Origin: an uncultured Clostridia bacterium
Lineage (GTDB): Bacteria; Bacillota; Clostridia; Lachnospirales; Anaerotignaceae
Assembly (NCBI GenBank): GCA_910587735.1
Contig: CAJUNT010000001.1
Coordinates: 124,001-188,000, forward strand
DNA length: 64,000 nt
Direction of reading: 5' to 3'
The translations under genes and the position numbers were made by a program. This document shows positions 16,900-24,230 of this stretch, piece by piece (position 1 is the stretch's first letter; the number at the start of each line of letters is the position of its first letter). The notes beneath the pieces are model-generated. The model was not told where the DNA came from and made no database searches. It saw only the letters and a program-made list of their open reading frames with translations.

Positions 16900-18432
16900 A
16901 TGGAGTTTGCTATTTACAGCAGAAAATCAAAACAAACTGGAAAGGGAGAGTCTATACAAAATCAAATAGCATATTGCAAAAATTATATTATGAGTCGTTT
17001 TGGTACAGAACATATGATACATATTTTTTCAGAAGAAGGATTTTCAGCAAAAAATCAATGTCGTCCACAATTTCAAAATATGATGTTATTAGCACAACAA
17101 AAAAAATTAGACTATATTGTTTGTTATAGATTAGATAGAATAAGCAGGAATGTAGGAGATTTTGCCATGCTAATAGAACAACTTTCAAAATGGGATATTG
17201 CTTTTATTTGTGTACAGGAGCAGTTTGATACATCAACAGCTACTGGAAGGGCTATGATGTATATGGCGTCTGTATTTGCTCAGTTAGAAAGAGAAACAAT
17301 AGGAGAACGTGTAAAAGATAATATGTTTTATTTGGCAAAAAAAGGATACTGGTTAGGAGGAACATTTCCATTAGGATTTGTATCAAAAAGAATAACAGAA
17401 AATAAACATTCTTATTGTTATTTAGTACAACAGCAAAGTGAAATAAAAATTGTTCAAAAAATGTATGCATTTTTTTTAGAATATGGTTCTCTTTCAGAAG
17501 TAAAAAGACAGTTAGAACAATGTAAAATATACTCTCGTTTGGGGAATGTTTTTTCAATAACAGCAATAAAAGAAATATTAACAAATCCAGTATATTGCAA
17601 AGGAGATACTGTTGTAAGACAGTATTTTTTAGAAAAAGGTGCCGATGTAACATTTTCTGAAAAAGAATGTTCTGATAAATGTGGTTTAATGGTATACAAC
17701 AAAAGAAATTATACAAAAAAATCAGCTCCAAGGCAAAATATAAAATATTGGATTGTAGCAATAGGAAAACATCAAGGTATTATATCAGGCGATGTATGGG
17801 TAAGCATACAAAAGCGTTTGCAAAGAAACAGCATAAAAAATGAAGAGCATAAAACAGAAAATGATTATGCTCTTTTCTCTGGTATACTATATTGTCAAAA
17901 ATGTGGAGAGAAAATGCAGGCTAAAAAAAGAAGAAATCACCAAAAAATAATAACATTTGATTATATTTGTAAAGGTAAACTACAAAAAAAATGCTGTAAT
18001 ATTCAGAACTTGTCAGGAAAACAAACAGATGATGAAATAGAAACATTGTTATTGGATTATATAGAGAAAAATAATCATTTTTGTGATATATGGCAAAAAT
18101 GGAAACAACAAAATATACAGTATGATAATAAAGAATGGCTATATTGCCAAAGACAAAAACAAAATTATATTGACTTATTGGCAAAGCAAAATATAAGTAA
18201 TATATTATTAGCAGAAGTTAATCAAAAAATAGAGGAATTAACAAGCCAACAATATATGTTGCAAAATCAAAAAGAAATATGGGAAAAAAATCAATGTGAT
18301 ATGATAGATAAACATACTTTTTCTGATTTATGGAAATATTTAACAATAAAACAAAAACAAGAGGCAATAAGATATTTAATTAAAAAAGGTATTTGGAATG
18401 GTAACACATTACAAATTTTTTTAAATTTTTAA
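16900..18432 (+). CDS. Large serine recombinase (site-specific integrase)
   Basis: The 510-aa length is typical of large serine recombinases. The catalytic domain starts at once with AIYSRKSK (nucleophile Ser7), and continues with YRLDRISRN and the GRAMMYMASVFAQLERE helix. A recombinase domain follows, then a zinc ribbon (CQKCGEKMQAKKRR, later CKGKLQKKCC) and a coiled-coil tail. It catalyses attP x attB recombination; excision normally also needs a directionality factor. It sits near the right end of the element whose ends split feoB and is the obvious agent of that insertion. Start: ATG after AGAGGGG. Confidence 0.93.
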   Translation: MEFAIYSRKSKQTGKGESIQNQIAYCKNYIMSRFGTEHMIHIFSEEGFSAKNQCRPQFQNMMLLAQQKKLDYIVCYRLDRISRNVGDFAMLIEQLSKWDIAFICVQEQFDTSTATGRAMMYMASVFAQLERETIGERVKDNMFYLAKKGYWLGGTFPLGFVSKRITENKHSYCYLVQQQSEIKIVQKMYAFFLEYGSLSEVKRQLEQCKIYSRLGNVFSITAIKEILTNPVYCKGDTVVRQYFLEKGADVTFSEKECSDKCGLMVYNKRNYTKKSAPRQNIKYWIVAIGKHQGIISGDVWVSIQKRLQRNSIKNEEHKTENDYALFSGILYCQKCGEKMQAKKRRNHQKIITFDYICKGKLQKKCCNIQNLSGKQTDDEIETLLLDYIEKNNHFCDIWQKWKQQNIQYDNKEWLYCQRQKQNYIDLLAKQNISNILLAEVNQKIEELTSQQYMLQNQKEIWEKNQCDMIDKHTFSDLWKYLTIKQKQEAIRYLIKKGIWNGNTLQIFLNF

Positions 18433-18513
18433 TCAAAATAATTGCTATTGATAACAGATTTCTATCGCCTTATATGATATAATGAAAATAAAAGAGATAA
18501 GGAGAGTATGAAT

Positions 18514-19065
18514 ATGAAAAATATAAAAAAAATAGTATTATTTTTATTCACTGCTATGATAATGATATCTATTATGGCGTGTGAAAGCAATCAAAAAACA
18601 CCAACAGAATATACAAATGCAAATGGAAGTTATAGTATTACATTGCCTGCAAATTGGATACAGGATACAGGTGTAAGCAACAATGATATGCTTGTATTAT
18701 ATTCCAATGAAGAAAGAGATATTATTATATCTATACAGAGATATGATAGAGAAGTTGCACAAGATACTATGGGGCTGGATTCTTTGGAAAAATTTCAGTA
18801 TTTTTACAAAACAAATTCTATTATAGCAGCATTGTATACATTAGGTGAAGTAGAACAAGCAGAATATACCATGGAAAATATGAAAAATGTTTTAGCAGAA
18901 GAATTGGTATCAGATTCTAATGATAATACAGTGGTAAAAGCGTTTTGTGTAATAGCAGAAACAGATAATGCATATTATACTTGTGCCATTACAGGAGAGC
19001 AAAAAATATATGATAAAAATATTGAAAGCATAAAACAAGCATTATCTGCATTAGTTGAAAAATAA
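18514..19065 (+). CDS. Lipoprotein of unknown function (PsbP-like)
   Basis: The 183-aa product has a lipoprotein signal peptide (Lys-rich start, hydrophobic core, lipobox IMAC followed by ESNQ), so it is probably anchored on the outer face of the membrane. The mature part begins with a YSITLPANWIQ motif like that of PsbP-related extracellular domains. An ATG at 18508 is also in frame, but AAGGAGA is better spaced to 18514. It is the last gene before attR, and a second lipoprotein with a related NWI motif is encoded at 22277, outside the element. Confidence 0.75.
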   Translation: MKNIKKIVLFLFTAMIMISIMACESNQKTPTEYTNANGSYSITLPANWIQDTGVSNNDMLVLYSNEERDIIISIQRYDREVAQDTMGLDSLEKFQYFYKTNSIIAALYTLGEVEQAEYTMENMKNVLAEELVSDSNDNTVVKAFCVIAETDNAYYTCAITGEQKIYDKNIESIKQALSALVEK

Positions 19066-19092
19066 TAGTTTAATGATATTTTTTCTCTAAGT

Positions 19093-19117
19093 ATGGTTGT
19101 GCTTTCCCAACTATTAT
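19093..19117 (+). other. attR: right junction of the element in feoB
   Basis: The element arm ATGGTTGTGCT (19093-19103) precedes the proposed crossover TT (19104-19105). feoB resumes as codons for F-P-T-I-I from 19104, in the frame required for fusion with 13742. Confidence 0.75.
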
Positions 19118-19814
19118 TATGCTTGCCAGTATTTTTTTTGCAGGAGGCAATCCCTTTTTTGCAGGAATATTTGTGATATTAGTGCTGTTATTTTCTGTTT
19201 TAATTACATTGCTAGTATCTAATATACTTGGAACAACAATATTAAAAGGAATAGATTCTTCTTTTACATTAGAATTGCCTCCTTATAGAAAACCTCAATT
19301 TACTAAGGTAATTGTAAGAAGTGTATTGGATAGAACGATTTTCGTATTAGGTAGAGCAATATGTGTTTCTGTACCCGCAGGAGCATTGATATGGTTACTG
19401 CAAAATATAACAGTAGGGGATATGACATTATTGGCTATGTTTTCAAGTTTTTTAGAACCATTGGGTAATATTATGGGTTTGAGTGGTGCAATATTAGCAG
19501 CATTTTTATTAGGAATACCTGCAAATGAAATTGTTATACCAATATTACTGATGTATTATAGTCAAACTGGTATGCTTACAGAAACTTCTAATATGATGGA
19601 ATTGGGTGAAATATTGAGAAGTAATGGCTGGACGATTGTTACAGCACTTTGTGCAATCATATTTTCATTAAATCATTTTCCTTGCGCTACAACACTTTGG
19701 ACGATTGCAAAAGAAACGAAAAGTATAAAATGGACATTACTTTCTTTTTTACTACCTACTATAGTAGGAGTTGGCATTTGTATAATTGTTCATTTCATTG
19801 CAACACTTTTTTGA
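19104..19814 (+). pseudogene. feoB: FeoB, 3' part (separated from its start by the element)
   Basis: The frame encodes the C-terminal 236 residues of FeoB: FPTIIMLASIFFAGG, further membrane helices and a conserved GIPANEIVIP segment, ending at a natural stop. An in-frame ATG at 19119 exists but has no ribosome binding site, so independent translation is unlikely. No internal stops or frameshifts are seen, which suggests recent or reversible interruption rather than decay. A terminator follows at 19838. Confidence 0.88.
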
Positions 19815-19837
19815 AAAATAATATTTTATCAATTTTG

Positions 19838-19870
19838 AGAGTATCTAAATTTTGGATACTCTTTATTATT
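19838..19870 (+). terminator. Terminator of feoB
   Basis: An 8-bp perfect stem AGAGTATC / GATACTCT is followed by TTATTATT. Confidence 0.75.
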
Positions 19871-19919
19871 ATGTATACCTTTTAAGAAAGTGTTTTTTTC
19901 ATAACTTTTTAAATGTTAT

Positions 19920-19948
19920 TAGACAATTTAAATAAATTATGATATAGT
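19920..19948 (+). promoter_or_regulatory. Promoter upstream of the FkbM gene
   Basis: TAGACA (19920-19925) and TATAGT (19943-19948) are 17 bp apart. The region 19871-20139 holds no gene; the leader to the TTG start would be about 185 nt and is very AT-rich. Confidence 0.5.
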
Positions 19949-20139
19949 AAATGAATAAAATCTTATTAAAATTGTTTTTATTTAAGTAATAGTATAAACA
20001 TTTTAAAAAAGTATACTAATATTTAATTATATCTATCAATTCACTATAATAATTGTATATTTTACAATATGCATAATACAATAAGGTATTATAAAATATC
20101 ATTTTATAATCATATTTTATGTTTAGGGAGGTTTTTTAT

Positions 20140-21362
20140 TTGACAAAAAAAGAATTAGAACAATTAGAAAAAGGAATACAAAAGCTTGAAAAACTGGCTG
20201 TTGCTGATAAAATATCGAACATACATTCCCGGGGGGGGGCACATTAGATGAGCCTATACAAGATATTTACACTATTATAGAAGAATTAAACACACTATTT
20301 TTAAAATATGGTGGTATTTCTTTCACACCTCCTGAAAAAAACGAACAACTGCTTATTTCACTTCGTCAGTGGATTGCTTTAGCAAAATGTCGTTTACAGC
20401 AATTAGAAACCACTTCTGAAGAATTGTTGATACACAACGCTATTGACAAAAAATTTTATGATACTATAAAACAGATACAAAAAGTAGAACAAATTGGCAT
20501 ACTTCGTCATATGCGTGCTTGCTTTCATCGCCTTGACACTCAAAACCAGCAAGGCATTATCAATTATATGATACGCTTTCCTTATTGGGGTTCTATCAAT
20601 CCTGAAAAAAATGATTATACTTTGTTAGAAAATAGGGCAAAAACGCTTTGGGAACATAAAGAAGACTTTTTATGGCTTTATCAACATTTAATTGACTATC
20701 GTTCTAAAAAAGTATTATTAGCTATACTATTAAACTGGATGGAATTTGATTTTAAAATGTTAGCAGAAACAAGAGAAATTAATTTTGGTGATTATTTTGA
20801 TTTAGATGTATTCCATTGTTATACAAATGAAGTATTTGTTGATTTAGGTGCTTACATTGGTGATAGCGCTTTACAGTTTATAGATAGTTATAAAAAATAT
20901 AAAAGAGTATATTGTTATGAAATCACTCCCAATATTTATGCCAAATTAGAACAGAATACAAAAGGACTACCTAATATTGAATTGCGTCAAAAAGGTGCTG
21001 GAGAAAAGCAAGATAAGCTATATATACACACAAATATAAATAGTGCCTCTGCAAATACACTTTCACAAAAAAATGAAAATGGAGAAATTGGTGTTGATGT
21101 CGTAGCAATAGACGAAGATATTACAGAGCCTATTACTTTTATCAAAATGGATATTGAAGGTGCAGAACAATCTGCATTAAAAGGCTGTGCAGAACAAATA
21201 CGTAAAAATCACCCTAAACTAGCTATTTGCACATACCACAACAATGAAGATATTTGGAAAATTGCACGAATGGTACATGAAATTGATTCTAGTTATCAAT
21301 TCTATATGCGTCATAATGGAGGAAATTTGACTCCAACAGAATATGTATTATTTTGTGTATAA
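20140..21362 (+). CDS. FkbM family methyltransferase, out of frame at a G9 tract
   Basis: Reading starts at TTG 20140 with AGGGAGG 9 nt before it. It encodes a helical, Lys/Glu/Leu-rich N-terminus and runs into nine G residues (20231-20239), after which the frame stops at 20245. The +1-shifted frame continues without a break to 21362. One more G (10) or two fewer (7) would give a single 407-aa product. The C-terminal half is an FkbM SAM-dependent methyltransferase: FVDLGAYIGDSAL, FIKMDIEGAE, CTYHNNEDIW. FkbM enzymes methylate glycans and related small molecules. Either the gene is phase-variable and off here, or the G count is a sequencing error. Translation from an internal TTG at 20424 is possible but lacks a clear ribosome binding site. 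Confidence 0.8.
20231..20239 (+). repeat. Homopolymer tract G9 in the FkbM coding region
   Basis: Nine consecutive G, preceded by CCC, stand out in a strongly AT-rich sequence. I noticed no other G-run of this length in the window. It lies at codons 31-33 of the gene and sets its reading frame. Confidence 0.9.
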
Positions 21363-21375
21363 ATCATAATAAAAA

Positions 21376-21415
21376 AAGGGGAACTTTTTTATTTATAAAA
21401 AGTTCCCCTTATATT
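21376..21415 (+). terminator. Terminator of the FkbM gene
   Basis: A long stem AAGGGGAACTTTTT / AAAAAGTTCCCCTT is followed by ATATTTTT. Confidence 0.85.
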
Positions 21416-21445
21416 TTTCACAATGTAATATATACATATCGCTTT

Positions 21446-21474
21446 TTGACAGTTGTTTTAAAATAGTATATAAT
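21446..21474 (+). promoter_or_regulatory. Promoter of the GntR regulator gene
   Basis: Perfect TTGACA (21446-21451) and TATAAT (21469-21474) are 17 bp apart. The transcript would have a leader of about 110 nt. Confidence 0.8.
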
Positions 21475-21591
21475 GCAATCACAAAACGATTTGTCAGATA
21501 TGAGTAATACTCTCACTTATTTATCAGTGGGCATTTACAAATATTGTCAAATGATGTTGTACTGATACCAAAGTGAGGAGAGAATATACAT

Positions 21592-22230
21592 ATGAGTGTA
21601 GTAAATAAAACTACAATAAAAGAACAAGTTTATAATGTAATTAAACACAAAATACTTCATCAAGAATATCAATTAGGAGAAAAAATTAATATTGATGCAC
21701 TTGCTGGAGAATTACAAGTCAGTAATTCTCCCATAAGAGAAGCGCTTATGCTTTTAGCAAGAGATGGACTAATTGTAAGTATACCTAATAATGGTGTAAA
21801 GGTCATTTCTTTTACGGAACAAAGTTTTGTAGAAATCGCACAAACAATTTGTGCTTTGTTGAGAGGCGGTTATTTGCTTTGTTTAGAATTGGGTAAAACA
21901 GACGAAATTGTAAAACATATGGAGCGTCACATCACATTACAACATAATGCTTTAGAATGTCACAATTTTCATGAATTAGTACAACAGTCTATACTTTTTG
22001 ACAAAAGTATTATATCTGCTTCTCAAAATAAGTACTTTCTGTCTACTTATGAAAGAATAGAAGATGTATTTTATTTAATGATATTACATAATAATCAACA
22101 TGGTTTAAGAGATTGTCAAAAAAGTATAGAAGAACATCAAATGATACTTCATAATATAAAACAAAATAATGTAAATGATGTTTTGCGCTGGCTTTCTATA
22201 CACTATGATAAGCATTTTATAAAAAAATAA
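21592..22230 (+). CDS. GntR family transcriptional regulator (FadR/FCD type)
   Basis: The 212-aa protein has an N-terminal winged helix-turn-helix (IDALAGELQVSNSPIREAL, then GLIVSIPNNGVKV) and an all-helical C-terminal domain of FCD type. The third FCD helix carries His residues (MILHNNQHG, KSIEEHQMI) that may bind a metal or carboxylate ligand. The ligand is unknown. It is followed after 46 bp by a lipoprotein gene. AGGAGAG precedes the start. Confidence 0.85.
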   Translation: MSVVNKTTIKEQVYNVIKHKILHQEYQLGEKINIDALAGELQVSNSPIREALMLLARDGLIVSIPNNGVKVISFTEQSFVEIAQTICALLRGGYLLCLELGKTDEIVKHMERHITLQHNALECHNFHELVQQSILFDKSIISASQNKYFLSTYERIEDVFYLMILHNNQHGLRDCQKSIEEHQMILHNIKQNNVNDVLRWLSIHYDKHFIKK

Positions 22231-22276
22231 TATTGTTCTATTCTCTTTGACAGAACAAATAAGGGGAGGGGATTTT

Positions 22277-22918
22277 ATGAAAAAGCAAATTACTTTATTA
22301 TTTATATCACTTTTTTGTTTCACTGCTTGTACACAGCAAACTACTACAAACGACATACCAAAAGCAGAAGAACAAAATATAAATAAAAATATAGCATATA
22401 CTTCAGAACAAAAAGAAAATGAACAGCAAATCGAAAATATAGAACAAAACGTCATAACAAACGAAGATGTAACATATCACAAATCATTCGGTAGTTATAG
22501 AGTTCCTAAAAATTGGATAGAGAGTACAAAATATTCTACAGAAGATAAATTTTTTTATGTTGCAGAAGGAACAGAAGAAGACCCCTTACCTAATAATATT
22601 TCTGTAAATGTGGGTAAAAATAAATATAGCAGTGAACAACATATGAAATTTAGAGACGCTATATTAAATCAACTTGTTATGCAACTTCCAAAAGATGTTA
22701 TATTAAATGGTAACGGAAGTTACACAGCAAATGATTATGTTTTATATACATTTACATTTTCAATTACAGAAGGAGATACCACACTTTCTGCCACACAATA
22801 CTATATTGTAGCTGATTATAAATATGTTATGGTCTATGAAACAGCTTTTACTGATAATACAGAAGAAGTTGATATTGTAGCAAAAAGTATTGTAGATACA
22901 TTTAAATGGTCTGAATAA
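22277..22918 (+). CDS. Lipoprotein of unknown function
   Basis: The 213-aa product has a lipoprotein signal peptide (MKKQITLLFISL, lipobox FTAC) followed by a Gln/Asn/Glu-rich linker and a globular part beginning with YRVPKNWI. The last resembles the YSITLPANWI motif of the lipoprotein at 18514, suggesting a shared PsbP-like fold. The start at 22277 is chosen because AAGGGGAGGGG lies directly upstream; the frame extends 10 codons further without support. Probably surface-exposed. It could be under the GntR regulator. Confidence 0.75.
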   Translation: MKKQITLLFISLFCFTACTQQTTTNDIPKAEEQNINKNIAYTSEQKENEQQIENIEQNVITNEDVTYHKSFGSYRVPKNWIESTKYSTEDKFFYVAEGTEEDPLPNNISVNVGKNKYSSEQHMKFRDAILNQLVMQLPKDVILNGNGSYTANDYVLYTFTFSITEGDTTLSATQYYIVADYKYVMVYETAFTDNTEEVDIVAKSIVDTFKWSE

Positions 22919-22921
22919 ACA

Positions 22922-22952
22922 AATGCTTGGGAAAATTCCCAAGCATTGATTA
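22922..22952. terminator. Terminator between convergent genes
   Basis: A perfect 12-bp stem AATGCTTGGGAA / TTCCCAAGCATT with a 2-base loop separates the lipoprotein gene and the minus-strand Nif11-like gene. A T-run follows on the plus strand. Confidence 0.8.
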
Positions 22953-22960
22953 TTTTTTAA

Positions 22961-23242
22961 TCAATTTTTAATTCTTTCTAAAGACGCAAAAAACATTTCG
23001 TAACTGTCATCCCAGCCCTCCCTAGGATATGTAGCACCACCATTACAGCTTTTTAAAAGGTTTGAAAAATATTCTTCTCCTTCTGCAAATAGTTCTCCTA
23101 CTGTAATAGCAAATCCCTGTTCTGTTGCCAATTCACAAAATGCAAGTACAGGGTCTTTTGCATTTCTTGTATCTAAAAGCATTTGTCTAAGTGTTTCATT
23201 TTGTTTTGCCTTTTCTAATAATTGAAATAATTTTTCATTCAT
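22961..23242 (-). CDS. Nif11-like small protein
   Basis: The 93-aa product has the Nif11 pattern: an amphipathic helix (KLFQLLEKAKQNETL), a second helix with EQGFAITVGEL, then a Gly-Gly (SCNGGATYP) about 23 residues before the end. Nif11 domains serve as leader peptides of some RiPP precursors cut after Gly-Gly, but many family members have no known role. No maturation enzyme is seen nearby. AGAGGG precedes the ATG, and the start overlaps the end of the dehydrogenase gene by 8 bp, indicating translational coupling. Confidence 0.7.
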   Translation of the reverse strand: MNEKLFQLLEKAKQNETLRQMLLDTRNAKDPVLAFCELATEQGFAITVGELFAEGEEYFSNLLKSCNGGATYPREGWDDSYEMFFASLERIKN

Positions 23243-24128
23243 CTGTATCCCTCTTTTCTATTACAGATGTATCATAATATTTTATTAATGCTTGTGTACC
23301 AAAATCTCCTTGTCCTGCACTTTCCATTGATTGATACATATTTCTTACTACTTGCAATACATTTAAATGGATATTTCTACACTGCACTTCTTCTGATGCA
23401 ATATTCAAATCTTTTACATAATGTTTTATAAAAAATCCTGGTGCAAAATCCTGTTTTAATATACGAGGTGCCATATTGTCCATTTGCCAACTTCCTGCTG
23501 CACCCTTGCTTATGCTGTCAAGCATTGTCTGTAAATCTAATCCTGTTGCTTTAGCATATGTTAATGCCTCACATACTCCTGAAATTGCTCCAGCAAGTGC
23601 AATTTGATTTGCCATTTTGGTATGCTGTCCACACCCTGCTTTTCCTTGATATACTATATTTTTTCCTAATGCTTCAAATATATTTTTACAGCTTTCAAAG
23701 GCATCTTTGTCGCCACCTACCATAATAGATAATGTACCTTGTGCAGCGCCAATATCACTACCAGAAACAGGTGCATCTAATGCTGAAATACCTCTTTTTG
23801 CTCCCTCTTGATATATTTTTTCTGATAATTGAGGGCTTGTTGTTGTCATGTCAATTACATAAGTACCTTTTTGAGCATTTTCTAATATGCCCTTTTCTCC
23901 AAAATAAACCTCTTCAACATCTTTAGGATAACCCACCATTGTAATAATAACATCTTTTTGGTTTATGCACTCTACTATATTATCACACCATAACGCACCT
24001 TGTTGTATTACTTCTTCTGCCTTTTGTTTTGTCCTAGTATAAACAGAAACAGCAAAACCCTTTTTGAGCAAATTTTTTACCATAGATTTTCCCATAACAC
24101 CAATACCAATAAAACCGATATTTTGCAT
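23235..24128 (-). CDS. 3-hydroxyisobutyrate dehydrogenase family NAD(P)-dependent oxidoreductase
   Basis: The 297-aa protein opens with the Rossmann motif GFIGIGVMGKSM, then DAPVSGSDIGAAQG (substrate loop), GCGQHTKMANQ with the catalytic Lys, and KDLNIA. It belongs to the beta-hydroxyacid dehydrogenases that include 3-hydroxyisobutyrate dehydrogenase and tartronate semialdehyde reductase; the substrate cannot be fixed. The frame extends 18 codons upstream, but AAGGAG is placed correctly for the ATG at 24128. Confidence 0.88.
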   Translation of the reverse strand: MQNIGFIGIGVMGKSMVKNLLKKGFAVSVYTRTKQKAEEVIQQGALWCDNIVECINQKDVIITMVGYPKDVEEVYFGEKGILENAQKGTYVIDMTTTSPQLSEKIYQEGAKRGISALDAPVSGSDIGAAQGTLSIMVGGDKDAFESCKNIFEALGKNIVYQGKAGCGQHTKMANQIALAGAISGVCEALTYAKATGLDLQTMLDSISKGAAGSWQMDNMAPRILKQDFAPGFFIKHYVKDLNIASEEVQCRNIHLNVLQVVRNMYQSMESAGQGDFGTQALIKYYDTSVIEKRDTDE

Positions 24129-24154
24129 ATACTTTTCACTCCTTTTTGTTAAGC

Positions 24155-24186
24155 AGCAGTGCAAAATATTTTCATTCTGCACTGCT
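24155..24186 (-). promoter_or_regulatory. Hairpin just before the dehydrogenase ribosome binding site
   Basis: A 9-bp stem AGCAGTGCA / TGCACTGCT with a 14-base loop lies between the glycosyltransferase and dehydrogenase genes. On the minus strand it is followed by TAACAAAAAGGAG rather than a T-run, so it looks more like a 5'-UTR structure than a terminator. Confidence 0.4.
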
Positions 24187-24230
24187 ATTTGTTTCAGTAT
24201 AACACAAAAAGAATATATAATATAGTAACA

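Larger units (their letters stand above)
13743..19105. mobile_element. Integrated 5.36 kb element in feoB with a large serine recombinase
   Basis: The two halves of feoB lie on either side of this segment. Joining 13742 to 19104 restores an uninterrupted frame of 687 codons with the expected FeoB sequence CNGR-FPTII. The element ends form arms ATGGTTGTGCT and ACCACAACCAT that, put together around TT, make a nearly perfect dyad (10 of 11 positions), as expected for an attP of a large serine recombinase; the reconstructed attB in feoB shows weaker symmetry. Contents: possible small ORF, HAD phosphatase, VWA protein and MoxR ATPase on the minus strand, recombinase and lipoprotein on the plus strand. 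No phage structural, conjugation or replication genes are present. Exact ends are inferred from the sequence. Confidence 0.85.

Noticed and set aside
19119..19814. Independent small membrane protein gene starting at ATG 19119
   Set aside because: It is the C-terminal part of FeoB, lacks a ribosome binding site, and its frame extends upstream exactly to the att junction.
21500..21565. 21-codon ORF (ATG to TGA) in the leader of the GntR gene
   Set aside because: It lies in a real transcript but has no Shine-Dalgarno sequence; kept only as a remote upstream-ORF possibility.
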